From positions 1 to 64,000 of the forward strand of contig NZ_MTSE01000022.1 in assembly GCF_002154225.1 (NCBI RefSeq): a DNA stretch of 64,000 nt, read 5' to 3'. Shown here piece after piece: positions 28,548 through 36,632 of this stretch. Position 1 is the first letter of the stretch; every line of letters begins with the position of its first letter. The notes under the pieces are model-generated. The model searched no databases. It saw only the letters and a program-made list of their open reading frames with translations, and was not told the origin of the DNA. Both the position numbers and the translations under genes were made by a program. This DNA is from Hymenobacter crusticola. Lineage in GTDB: Bacteria > Bacteroidota > Bacteroidia > Cytophagales > Hymenobacteraceae.

Positions 28548-29363
28548 TCAGAAAGCAAATTGGAGGTGAAGATTTAGGCCGTGCGTGTTGGTGGTCAGCG
28601 GCTGCGGATCGGGGTAGTGCAGCAGGCCGAGTTCGTAGCCCAAGCTCGTTTGCCAGTGCGTACCTAGGGTGCGGCAGGCGGTTAGGCTGAGCGTGGCTTG
28701 CTGCAAGCGGTGCCCACCTTCCACTTGCGTGTTGTTGCGATAAAAGGCCGTAAGCTGGCTGGTTTCCTGGGGCTGCGAAAGCGAGTTGTGCCACGGTAGC
28801 CGCGTAATCAGGCCCGCCACGGCATACTGCCCTTGGGCCGTCAGCACCGTTTTGGCTCCTACCCGGTAGCGTACTTTAGCTACCAGCGGTAGTGAAGTAA
28901 TGCTGGTCATTCCTGCGTACGGCTCGCTCTGAGGGTAGTAGAGCACTTGTTGCAAGCCGCCGCCAAGCAGTACTTCGCCGCGCTTCATTGCCCAGAGGTG
29001 CCGCAAGTAGTGCACTTGCATGTGCACCAAAGCTAGGTTGTCGTGGAGCGGCACGGGAGTGTCGCCGAAGTACACCATGCGCTCGGGATAGGCCTTGGCG
29101 AAGAACGAGCCGTAGGCGGCGTGGCCGCCCACAAACCACTCGCTCCGTTCTGCGTGATGCTGGTAGGAAAGACCTAGTTGGAGCAGTTGCCCCCGATAAG
29201 TCAGCGGGCTAGCATTCTGGTCGTGCACAGTAAATTGCGTAGCACCCGTGCGTAGCGTAAGCTCGTGACGCTTGAGAGGCGGCAAGCCTTGCGCGAAGCT
29301 GGTGCTTGGCGCTAGCAAGAGGCTCATGGCCAATACGCTAGGTGCGATGGTGGTCAGGTTCAT
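28548..29363 (-). CDS. outer-membrane beta-barrel-like hypothetical protein
   Basis: A 271-residue protein with a signal peptide ending ASTSFAQ-like (APSTSFAQG). The mature part is a string of alternating amphipathic strands (LLQLGLSYQHHAERSEWFVGGHAAYGS, VAKVRYRVGAKTVLTAQGQYAVAGL). It ends in Phe (NLHLQFAF), as outer-membrane barrels do. I do not recognise a family. Cotranscribed with the S41 lipoprotein 3 bp downstream. A shared upstream repeat (29436-29482) lies 73 bp before its start. Confidence 0.7.
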   Translation of the reverse strand: MNLTTIAPSVLAMSLLLAPSTSFAQGLPPLKRHELTLRTGATQFTVHDQNASPLTYRGQLLQLGLSYQHHAERSEWFVGGHAAYGSFFAKAYPERMVYFGDTPVPLHDNLALVHMQVHYLRHLWAMKRGEVLLGGGLQQVLYYPQSEPYAGMTSITSLPLVAKVRYRVGAKTVLTAQGQYAVAGLITRLPWHNSLSQPQETSQLTAFYRNNTQVEGGHRLQQATLSLTACRTLGTHWQTSLGYELGLLHYPDPQPLTTNTHGLNLHLQFAF

Positions 29364-29435
29364 GGTAGGGAAGAAATTGGGTTATTGAGGCTAGCGCGTA
29401 GCTGAGTACAAAGCTATTTGCGCTCGTACTCAGCG

Positions 29436-29482
29436 ACTTTTGGCAAAAGGATTTCGCCTTTTCTAAGCCGGATTATTTACCG
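29436..29482 (-). repeat. shared upstream repeat, copy 1
   Basis: The plus strand reads TTTTGGCAAAAGGATTT, a spacer with TTTTCTAAG, then CCGGATTATTT. It matches copies at 31527-31573 and 32487-32531 and lies upstream of a minus-strand gene. A candidate promoter or operator module. Confidence 0.5.
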
Positions 29483-29602
29483 AGTGCGGTTCTTGTGCTA
29501 GGGCTCAGCTAGCCTACTCGTATCGTCGGACCGCTTTTAGCTGCGTAAGGAGCTTAATAGCTAGGCTGCCCCCCTGCACGTGTTTGAGCATAGAAATAAG
29601 AA

Positions 29603-29627
29603 GCCCGCCCTAGAAACTAAGGCGGGC
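29603..29627 (-). terminator. probable terminator for the minus-strand T9SS gene
   Basis: A perfect 7-bp GC stem (29603-29609 with 29621-29627) and an 11-base loop. On the minus strand it is followed by a T-rich TTCTTATTTC. It lies about 190 bp past the stop of the gene at 29818. The remainder of the 29364-29817 gap holds copy 1 of the shared repeat and nothing else I can name. Confidence 0.55.
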
Positions 29628-29817
29628 AAGCAAACGCAACTCCAGCAACCCGTGAAGCAGCGCTAGAGACGTTGATAAGTCTTGTCGAACAGGATTTATT
29701 GCAACGAGCCCGCCCTCATTGCAAGAAGAGCATAGGTCTTCCCGCTGACTCCCGATGGGGTATTGTCAGGGAGGGAGCTTGGCGTCGTAGAACGTGAGGA
29801 AGCGGGTGGCGGAAGGT

Positions 29818-31389
29818 TTACTCGAGCACGACCCGCTGCTTAGCTAGGTACCCTTGCGGTCCGCTCACACGCAACCAGTATATCCCCCGTGGCAGCGTTT
29901 CAACCGAAACTGTAACGCTCCCGTTAGCAGGCACTTGCTGATGCAGGACGGTACGGCCAAGCGCATCCAGTAGGTGCAGGTGCAAGCCTGCAGGCAACGG
30001 GTTAGCAGGTAGCTGCACCGTGAAAGAGCCGCGGGCCGGATTGGGGTACACGCGCAAGTCTGCGGAAACCTTCGCTGGCTGGTTGGCTAACACGGCGGGG
30101 GCGAGCTTCACCACCCAATAATCGCCGTAGAGCTCCCCGCCGCGGCTCGGTTCGCTCTTGTCATAGTGGGCATCGCCTGTGGACATTCCTCCTAGCAAGA
30201 CCCCCCCATCCGAAGTAGCGCGCACCCGCGTGAGTTGGGTATAGGCACCACCAGCATGTAGTATCTTCTCCCATTGTTTAGCGCCCTGTGCGTCGAGCTT
30301 CGTCACACGGTAGCTGCTGAAATCGTTGCTGCCAAATACGCAGCCGCCATCGGCGGCGAGGGTGAGGCTAGTAAGGTAATCTTCTTGAGTTGTGCCATAT
30401 GCGCGGTCCCACTGCTTCTTGCCCTGCGCATCTACCTTCACCAGCCAGAAGTCCCAACCCCCTAGGTTCGGCTGACTTTTGTCGCCGCTCACACCGGAGT
30501 AGGAGGAGCCCGCTAGCAACGCGCCGCCATCGGCTGTCAGCTGTAGCTCTTGCAAGTAGTCACCCTCGCTTCCGCCCAGCACCCGGTCCCACTGGATGGC
30601 GCCTTGTCCATCGAGCTTCACTAGCCAGAAATCGTTGCCACCTAGGCTAGGTTGGGTTTTGTCACCGGAAACATCAGATTGAGAATAGCCGCCGAGCAGA
30701 TATCCCCCGTCCGGAGTTTGTTGTAAGCTGGTAAACGCGTCAATGCGACTCCCCCCGATGGTGCGGTCCCACTGCTTATTGCCTTGGCTATCAAGCTTCA
30801 CAACCCAGTAGTCGGTTCTCCCCCGGGTGGCTTGGCTCTTGTCGCCGGAAACGGCGGAGCTGGAATTGCCCGCCAGCACGTAGCCGCCATCGGCGGTTTG
30901 CTGCACGCTAATCGGGGTGTCGTCGGAATCGCCACCAAGGGTGCGGTCCCACTGCTTCGTGCCTTGCGCATCGAGCTTGATGATCCAGTAATCTACTCGT
31001 CCTTGACTAGCCTGCGTCTTGTCGCCTGAAATCGGCGAATTCGAGTAGGCTCCAATAAGGTAGCCGCCATCGGTGGTTTGCTGCACGCTGGTCGCCCCGT
31101 CGTAGCCGGTGCCACCTAGCGTTCGGTCCCACTGCTTGTGGCCTTGCGCATCCAACTTAACTACCCAGGCATCATCTCCCCCGAGGTGGCCCTGCGTCTT
31201 ATCGCCCGAGATGCCCGACTGCGAAGCGCCCACCAAAATGCTGCCGCCGTCGCGGGTGGGTTGCATTCCCATAAGGCGTTCTTCCTCACTGCCACCCAGC
31301 GTTCGGTCCCACTGCTTAGCGGGCGTTTGGGCAAACGCGTGACCGGAGAGCATAAGAGCGCAGGCGGCGATGAACGTTTGAAATTTCAT
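29818..31389 (-). CDS. T9SS-secreted protein with seven WDRTLGG repeats
   Basis: A 523-residue protein: signal peptide (FIAACALMLSGHAFAQ), then about seven tandem repeats of roughly 55-60 residues (KQWDRTLGG, TxDGGYLLGG, VSGDKSQ, DYWVVKLDAQG). The sixth repeat is shortened and the seventh is diverged. A C-terminal type IX sorting domain follows (VYPNPARGSFTVQLP, LLDALGRTVL, LPRGIYWLRV, final KQRVVLE). The repeats recur with a period expected of a beta-propeller, so a seven-bladed propeller is plausible. Exported to the surface by the Bacteroidota T9SS; ligand unknown. Confidence 0.88.
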   Translation of the reverse strand: MKFQTFIAACALMLSGHAFAQTPAKQWDRTLGGSEEERLMGMQPTRDGGSILVGASQSGISGDKTQGHLGGDDAWVVKLDAQGHKQWDRTLGGTGYDGATSVQQTTDGGYLIGAYSNSPISGDKTQASQGRVDYWIIKLDAQGTKQWDRTLGGDSDDTPISVQQTADGGYVLAGNSSSAVSGDKSQATRGRTDYWVVKLDSQGNKQWDRTIGGSRIDAFTSLQQTPDGGYLLGGYSQSDVSGDKTQPSLGGNDFWLVKLDGQGAIQWDRVLGGSEGDYLQELQLTADGGALLAGSSYSGVSGDKSQPNLGGWDFWLVKVDAQGKKQWDRAYGTTQEDYLTSLTLAADGGCVFGSNDFSSYRVTKLDAQGAKQWEKILHAGGAYTQLTRVRATSDGGVLLGGMSTGDAHYDKSEPSRGGELYGDYWVVKLAPAVLANQPAKVSADLRVYPNPARGSFTVQLPANPLPAGLHLHLLDALGRTVLHQQVPANGSVTVSVETLPRGIYWLRVSGPQGYLAKQRVVLE

Positions 31390-31526
31390 AGCATGAGGGC
31401 ATACGTGGTGAAAGCAGAGCTACAGCTCAAAGCCAATCTCAGAGTACTAACTGCTCAAGCGTGTTCGTCTCTGATAGAATGACTGCTGCAAGCGTAAGGC
31501 AAAGGTAGACTGGCTGCTTGCTGGCG

Positions 31527-31573
31527 GACTTTCGCCAAACGGAGTTCTACTTTAAGCCGCCGGATTTTTATTC
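31527..31573 (-). repeat. shared upstream repeat, copy 2
   Basis: The plus strand reads TTTCGCCAAACGGAGTT, then a TTTAAG spacer, then CCGGATTTTT. It lies 138 bp upstream of the T9SS protein start. Confidence 0.5.
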
Positions 31574-31607
31574 GAATTGTTACCCTTCCCCTCAATCCAC
31601 CCTAGCC

Positions 31608-32357
31608 TTATCTATAAGGCTTACTGGTAGGAGCTAGCAACGCAGGTAGTTGGTCGTGCCTAGGTAGAAAGTCCAATACTTCCCGTAACGTGGCTACTTG
31701 GTGAAAAGAGACGCCCAGCAAGTCCTCCGCTGGTAACTGCTCGTGAATCCAGGTGGCGTGATAGGGCACGTGCACGGCTTGCCCACCTAGGCGGGCCACC
31801 GGCAGCACGTCGGACTTCAGCGAGTTTCCGACCATCATGAAGCCTTCTATGGGGCTGTGGTAGCGGGCCAGAATCCGCCGATACGTGGCTTCGTTTTTCT
31901 CGCTTACGATTTCCACGTGGTCGAAGTAATTTCCTAGCCCAGAGCGGGCGAGCTTGCTTTCCTGGTCAAACAAGTCGCCCTTGGTAAGCACCATGAGCGG
32001 TACGCCGCGCCGGCGCAGTTCAGTTAGTACGTCGACGACGCCGGGTAAGGGTTCGATGGGAAAGTCCAGCAAGCGCTTGCCTAGGTCAAGCAGACGTTGA
32101 ATGTCGGCACCACTCACCTCGCCGCCTGTCAATTGAATAGCCGTTTCAATCATGGACAGCAGAAACGACTTGGCCCCGTAGCCGAACAGGTGCATGTTGC
32201 GCCGTTGCACCTCGTACAAGCCGCGGCCAATCGCCGCCGGGTCGCCGCAGCGGGCCAAAATCGCATGCAGTTCCGCCTCGACCTGATCGAAGTGGGGCTG
32301 GTTTGGCCACAGCGTATCATCCGCGTCGAAGGCAATGAGTTGGGGAAAAGAAGTCAT
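31608..32357 (-). CDS. HAD family hydrolase
   Basis: A 249-residue phosphatase-like protein from the ATG at 32357. Motif I is IAFDADDTLW with nucleophile and acid Asp, motif II is PLMVLTKGD, and motif IV lies near FMMVGNSLKSDV, with a helical cap between. The GNSLKSD motif is typical of phosphoglycolate-phosphatase-like HADs. Substrate unknown. A copy of the shared repeat lies 130 bp upstream. Confidence 0.85.
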   Translation of the reverse strand: MTSFPQLIAFDADDTLWPNQPHFDQVEAELHAILARCGDPAAIGRGLYEVQRRNMHLFGYGAKSFLLSMIETAIQLTGGEVSGADIQRLLDLGKRLLDFPIEPLPGVVDVLTELRRRGVPLMVLTKGDLFDQESKLARSGLGNYFDHVEIVSEKNEATYRRILARYHSPIEGFMMVGNSLKSDVLPVARLGGQAVHVPYHATWIHEQLPAEDLLGVSFHQVATLREVLDFLPRHDQLPALLAPTSKPYR

Positions 32358-32917
32358 ACCAGAAAAGAAGAAGGGCGTACCAAGCAATGCCCAAGTTCCG
32401 TCGCGGGTTGGAGCTGGTGAGCTAACGAGCGCCCCGCAGCGGCTCAGAGCAGGTACTGCAAAGTTGCAGCATCCTAGGGGCCGGGGCGTTTGGCAAACGG
32501 AGTAGAAGTTTTGTCTCCCGGATTTTTGACGTATCCGAGCGAGCTGGCCGCGTCAGCACTCAATGCGGCGGATAGAGCTTATACTGCAAATAATCCGGCA
32601 AGGAAAGCCGCACTGGCGCGGGTATCGGCAACGACTGGGCCTTGCAAACGGCTAGTTTATGGCAGGAAGGCAACGCGTATCAAGCAGCATACGAGTACAC
32701 GGCGGGCATGGGCTCGTGGATGTTAACCTAGGCCTGGGAGTCTACAATCCGGAACGGACCTCGGGTTTTCGCTCGGAGATTCGTACCGTAAGCCGGAAGT
32801 ACTGCCAGAGGTGGGCCTAAAGCTAGGTTTAGTCTGGTAAGCGCCACCTCGCTAACGCCCCGCTTGGTGGATTCCAAGCTGGTTGCTCTTGCTAGTGAGC
32901 AGATAAGGAGGCATCCG
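32358..32917. other. intergenic region containing a shared repeat
   Basis: About 560 bp between the HAD and DeoR genes. Apart from the repeat at 32487-32531 I see no gene; an open frame at 32490-32726 on the plus strand has no family resemblance and overlaps the repeat. Confidence 0.45.
32487..32531 (-). repeat. shared upstream repeat, copy 3
   Basis: The plus strand reads TTTGGCAAACGGAGTAG, then a TTTTG spacer, then CCCGGATTTTT. It lies 130 bp upstream of the HAD hydrolase start. Confidence 0.5.
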
Positions 32918-33694
32918 TTAGACCAGCACGGCTAGGCCCGCTTCCCGATACCGGGCCAACACTTCCGCGGAGGCGCGCGAATCCGTTACCAAAGTATCCA
33001 CGAAGGAAAGCGGGGCAAACTGCAAATACTTGTCTTGCTCGAGTTTGCTGGCGTCGCAGAGCAAGTACACGTGGCGGGCCGCTTCGCCCACCGCCAAGCT
33101 AATGGAAGCTTCCTTTTCGCTGTTGGCGCTCAGGCCCCGCTGCAGCGAAAAGCCATCCACGCCCAAAAAGGCTTTATCGACTTGGTAGCGCTTGAGTTGC
33201 TCCACGGCCACCGTGCCGTGCATCGCCTGCCGCTCGGCATCGACTTCGCCGCCGGCTAAGACCACCTGCACGGGTGAGTTCACCAATTCAAACAGCACGG
33301 GCAGCGAATTGGTGACCACGCGGATTTTGAGGTGCTGAATAAATGGGCACAAAGGAAAGGTCGTGCTGCCGCAATCGATGAAAATAGTATCACCTGCCGC
33401 AATCTGGCTGGCAGCCAACTGGCAGATGGACGTTTTCTCGGCTAGGTGAGTCGTCGCTTTGCGCGTGAAGGCCACCGGGTTTTTCACCAGTTCGGGCAGG
33501 ACGGCCCCGCCGTGGGTGCGCACGACCAAACCCTCGGCGGCAAGCTGGGCCAAATCCCGGCGAATGGTGATGGGCGTAGTGCGGAGTTGCTGCGCCGCGT
33601 AGCTCACGTCTAGGCTGCCCTGTTGGGCTAACGTGTTCAGTAAAAACTGCTTGCGCAATTGAAAATTCAATGTTTTCTCGTTACTTGCTTCCAT
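32918..33694 (-). CDS. DeoR/GlpR family transcriptional regulator
   Basis: A 258-residue regulator. The N-terminal winged HTH (FLLNTLAQQGSLDVSYAAQQLRTTPITIRRDLAQLAAEGLVVRTHGGAV) is the DeoR signature. The C-terminal sugar-phosphate-isomerase-like sensor has FIDCGSTTFPL, VVLAGGEV and LLCDASKLEQDK. Such repressors sense phosphorylated sugars or nucleotide-derived metabolites. It is divergent from the NudK gene with only 48 bp between starts, so it very likely controls that pair. An ATG at 33694 is used; the frame extends a few codons further. Confidence 0.9.
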   Translation of the reverse strand: MEASNEKTLNFQLRKQFLLNTLAQQGSLDVSYAAQQLRTTPITIRRDLAQLAAEGLVVRTHGGAVLPELVKNPVAFTRKATTHLAEKTSICQLAASQIAAGDTIFIDCGSTTFPLCPFIQHLKIRVVTNSLPVLFELVNSPVQVVLAGGEVDAERQAMHGTVAVEQLKRYQVDKAFLGVDGFSLQRGLSANSEKEASISLAVGEAARHVYLLCDASKLEQDKYLQFAPLSFVDTLVTDSRASAEVLARYREAGLAVLV

Positions 33695-33742
33695 AAGAAC
33701 ACAAAGAAACACAATTGATCATAAACGAACGACCACGTTGTT
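33695..33742. promoter_or_regulatory. divergent promoter/operator between deoR-type and nudK genes
   Basis: The 48-bp gap has AACACAA at 33698-33704 and again at 33708-33714 (10 bp apart, one helical turn). AACGAAC occurs at 33724-33730 and again at 33746-33752 (22 bp, two turns). Phased direct repeats of this kind are common DeoR operators. Assignment is inferred. Confidence 0.5.
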
Positions 33743-34321
33743 ATGAACGAACACATTCGCCTGCGCGAGCAACAGATTCTGTCCAATAATTGGTACACGC
33801 TGCGCAAAGTAACCTATGACTACCAGCGAAAAAATGGCACCTGGGAAACCCAGTCGCGGGAGGCCTATGACCGCGGCAACGGGGCCACGATTCTGCTGCA
33901 CAACCCGGCAGCCGATACCGTCATTCTGACCCGTCAGTTTCGGCTGCCCACCTTCGTCAACGGCAATCCCACGGGCATGCTGATTGAAACCTGCGCTGGC
34001 CTGCTCGACGACGAGCACCCGGACGACGCCATTCTGCGCGAAACCGAGGAAGAAACCGGCTACCGACTCACGGCGGTGCAGAAAGTGATGGAAGCCTACA
34101 TGAGCCCGGGCTCGGTGACGGAGCGTTTATTCTTCTACCTAGCCGAGTATTCCCCCGCCACGGAACACCGGGGTGGGGGAGGCATTGAGGAAGAAGAAAT
34201 CGAGGTGCTGGAGTTGCCCCTGCCGCAAGCGCTGGGCATGATTGCCACCGGCGAAATCCAAGACGGCAAAACCATTATGCTCTTGCAACATCTGCGCCTC
34301 CAACAACTTCACGCGTTATAA
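33743..34321 (+). CDS. nudK: GDP-mannose pyrophosphatase NudK
   Basis: A 192-residue Nudix hydrolase, collinear with E. coli NudK (191 residues) from memory. It shares the YDRGNGATILL segment, RQFRLPTFVNGN, GMLIETCAGLLDD leading into the Nudix box RETEEETGY, YMSPGSVTE, GGGIEEEEIEVLELP and GEIQDGKTIMLL. NudK hydrolyses GDP-mannose and related nucleotide sugars to GMP and sugar phosphate. It is followed after 15 bp by the deoxyribosyltransferase-like gene, and the divergent DeoR probably regulates both. Confidence 0.88.
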   Translation: MNEHIRLREQQILSNNWYTLRKVTYDYQRKNGTWETQSREAYDRGNGATILLHNPAADTVILTRQFRLPTFVNGNPTGMLIETCAGLLDDEHPDDAILRETEEETGYRLTAVQKVMEAYMSPGSVTERLFFYLAEYSPATEHRGGGGIEEEEIEVLELPLPQALGMIATGEIQDGKTIMLLQHLRLQQLHAL

Positions 34322-34336
34322 ATCCCTTTCTGCATC

Positions 34337-34711
34337 ATGGTCATTCTTATTGCTGGCCCGTACCGCAGCGGCACCAACGACGACCCCGCCCGCATGGCCG
34401 CCAACTTGCACCGGTTAGAAACCGCCGCCTTGCCCTTGTTTCGGGCCGGCCATTTACCCTTAATTGGCGAGTGGGTGGCCTTGCCCTTGCTCGCCCAGGC
34501 AGGTTCTAGCCGGCCGGGCGACGCGCCCTACAACGAAATTCTCTACCCGGTCGCCCACCGCTTGCTCGCGCAGTGCGACGCCGTGCTGCGCCTGCCGGGT
34601 TCCTCCCAGGGGGCGGATGAGGATGTCCGGCTAGCCCAGGAGCGGGGTTTACCCGTGTACTACCGCCTAGAAGACGTTCCGGCTTGCGTGCCAGCGGACA
34701 GCGGCTATTAG
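34337..34711 (+). CDS. nucleoside 2-deoxyribosyltransferase-like / DUF4406-like protein
   Basis: A 124-residue protein. The N terminus is VILIAGPYRSG; the middle region is MAANLHRLETAALPLFRAGHLPLIGEWVALPL. The C-terminal half has CDAVLRLPGSSQGADEDVRLAQERGLPVYY. AGPYR near the start and the SxGADxDVxxAxxxGxPVY ending are features of the nucleoside deoxyribosyltransferase-like Rossmann fold, which covers N-glycosidic bond enzymes and DUF4406. The exact reaction is unknown. Its pairing with a nucleotide-sugar pyrophosphatase suggests a role in nucleotide clean-up or salvage. Confidence 0.7.
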   Translation: MVILIAGPYRSGTNDDPARMAANLHRLETAALPLFRAGHLPLIGEWVALPLLAQAGSSRPGDAPYNEILYPVAHRLLAQCDAVLRLPGSSQGADEDVRLAQERGLPVYYRLEDVPACVPADSGY

Positions 34712-34866
34712 GCCACTAGTAACCTATTCTCAAAGCAAGGGCGAGTTCTCCGACAGCCACGCTTACTCATTTTAAAGGAACCATAACTACTAAATATGCA
34801 CATTTAGGACGCTGAAACAAGGAAGTCGCAGCTTAGGAGCAGTGAACACGCAAATGATTGATAGCC

Positions 34867-35466
34867 ATGCTTGACGAACAAACATTGTGGCGTTCCATGT
34901 GCCAAGGTGACAAAACGGCATTCCGACAGTTGCATCAAGCACATGTTCGCCATCTGCTTAACTACGGGCTCCGGCTGCACAACTCGCTCTCAACCGTAGA
35001 AGATTGCGTGCAAGATCTTTTTGTTGAGTTATGGCATTACCGCGCCCGCTTAAGTCAGCCCTCATCCATCCGGTTTTATCTACTCAAAGGACTGCGGAAC
35101 AGAATTAAGGCGCAGTATAAGCGAGAGCAGCTTTGGCAAGCTAGCCTGGAGGAGGATGTTGAAGAGGGCTTTTCACAGTATTCCTTCAGCCTGGAGCCTT
35201 CTGCCGAACAGCGCTTAGTGGAACTTGACCTCGACGCTGAGCGGCGCGAGCAAGTGCGGCAGGCGTTGGAAGCCCTCACGCCCCGGCAACGCGAAGTCTT
35301 GTATCTGCGGTATTTCAACGACCTCTCCTACGAGCAGATTTGTGAGGTGATGAACATCAATTATCAAGCAGCGCGCTCACAAGTATATCAAGCGCTGAGG
35401 GTACTCCGCACTGTCTTGAAGAATCAGTATCTAGTGACTTTCCTGGCTAGCAACTATTTTTTATAA
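34867..35466 (+). CDS. ECF-type RNA polymerase sigma-70 factor
   Basis: A 199-residue ECF sigma factor. Region 2 covers DKTAFRQLHQAHVRHLLNYGLRL and VEDCVQDLFVELWHYRARL; region 4 covers ALEALTPRQREVLYLRYFNDLSYEQICEVMNINYQAARSQVYQALRVLR. The ATG at 34867 is preferred to an in-frame TTG nine bases upstream. It is paired with the FecR-like anti-sigma factor 61 bp downstream. The two control the SusC/SusD genes that follow, by analogy with Bacteroides polysaccharide loci. Confidence 0.92.
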   Translation: MLDEQTLWRSMCQGDKTAFRQLHQAHVRHLLNYGLRLHNSLSTVEDCVQDLFVELWHYRARLSQPSSIRFYLLKGLRNRIKAQYKREQLWQASLEEDVEEGFSQYSFSLEPSAEQRLVELDLDAERREQVRQALEALTPRQREVLYLRYFNDLSYEQICEVMNINYQAARSQVYQALRVLRTVLKNQYLVTFLASNYFL

Positions 35467-35527
35467 AAAACTTTCTCTTTTCATACTACAAAAGAGGATC
35501 GTCATTTCACTGTAGGATTGCTAACCC

Positions 35528-36568
35528 ATGGTTATGAGGTCCTACGCCGACTATATACCTTTTGCTACCGATGACTTTCTGGTGGATCCGGTCTTTCGGG
35601 ATTGGATTAGGCAACCTACGCCCGAAATGGATGCCTACTGGCGAGGTCTGCTAAAAACCAATCCGCATTTGCGCGACGCATTTGCGGAAGCACGCGTGCT
35701 AGCCCAGGGCCTAGAGAGTACTTGGACCTCCTTTTCGGATGGCTATGTAGCATCGTTGTACGAGCGCCTACACGTGCCGCCGGCTACGCCCCAGCTACGA
35801 GTAGGGCGCAGGTCTCGGCAGCTGGCAACCATTGCAGCGGGGATAGTGCTTCTCGGAGGCAGCTGGGCGTATTCGTACTTCATGGTCCCGCAGCGAATCC
35901 AAACGACTTATGGTGAGGCCCGAACGTTGACTCTTTACGACGGCTCCGTAGTGACGCTCGCTGCGAATAGTCAGCTAGAAGTTCCATCCCGCTATCAGTG
36001 GCGACAGAATCGGCAAGTATGGCTCACGGGAGAAGGCTACTTTGCCGTGCAGAAACAGTCCTATGGACAAGCCGGTAGCTACCGCAAGTTTGTAGTTCAT
36101 ACCAAGCGCGTGGATGTGGCAGTGCTAGGCACCCGGTTCTCGTTGTACACGCGCCCCCAGCAAACCCAGGTAGTGCTGGAAGAAGGACGCGTGGAATTAA
36201 CTGATGTTGCCAGCCGCCAACGGCTGCGAATGCAACCTGGTCAAGTGGTACAATATGCTCCCCAAGAGCAGTTCTTCCGTCTTCAACCAGCTTCTACTGC
36301 CCGAAGGCGTCAGTTGACAGTTTGGCGCGAGAGCCTGCTCGTGTTCAATGGCGCTAGCATGAGTGAACTCAGCCGCCGCTTCAAAGAAGTGTACGGCCTA
36401 GACTTAGTGCTGCAAGGGGAGCTTTTCGCCAAGCAACAGTTCGTGGGCGAATTGCCGGTAGATGATGTTCAAAAAGCCCTGCTCATTTTGTCGGAAACGT
36501 TCGGCGCGAAGGCTGTTCGAGACGGGGAGTACATCTATTTTATTGCCAATGATCAAGTCAGACCCTAG
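35528..36568 (+). CDS. FecR-family anti-sigma factor
   Basis: A 346-residue protein: an N-terminal cytoplasmic sigma-binding part (FLVDPVFRDWIRQPTPEMDAYWRGLL), one membrane span (TIAAGIVLLGGSWAYSYFMV) and the periplasmic FecR domain (YGEARTLTLYDGSVVTLAANSQLEVP, RQVWLTGEGYFAVQ, VLGTRFSLYTRPQQTQVVLEEGRVEL). The C-terminal STN-like part (FNGASMSELSRRFKEVYGLDLVL) completes the usual FecR layout. It senses the SusC-like transporter through its N-terminal domain and releases the ECF factor. Confidence 0.92.
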   Translation: MVMRSYADYIPFATDDFLVDPVFRDWIRQPTPEMDAYWRGLLKTNPHLRDAFAEARVLAQGLESTWTSFSDGYVASLYERLHVPPATPQLRVGRRSRQLATIAAGIVLLGGSWAYSYFMVPQRIQTTYGEARTLTLYDGSVVTLAANSQLEVPSRYQWRQNRQVWLTGEGYFAVQKQSYGQAGSYRKFVVHTKRVDVAVLGTRFSLYTRPQQTQVVLEEGRVELTDVASRQRLRMQPGQVVQYAPQEQFFRLQPASTARRRQLTVWRESLLVFNGASMSELSRRFKEVYGLDLVLQGELFAKQQFVGELPVDDVQKALLILSETFGAKAVRDGEYIYFIANDQVRP

Positions 36569-36632
36569 TAAATGAGCTATCAAAAGCTGAAGTATACCCT
36601 GTAAAAATCTCACCACGCAAAAGAATCAACAC

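Noticed and set aside
32490..32726. Plus-strand frame between the HAD and DeoR genes
   Set aside because: Overlaps the shared repeat and shows no protein family features.
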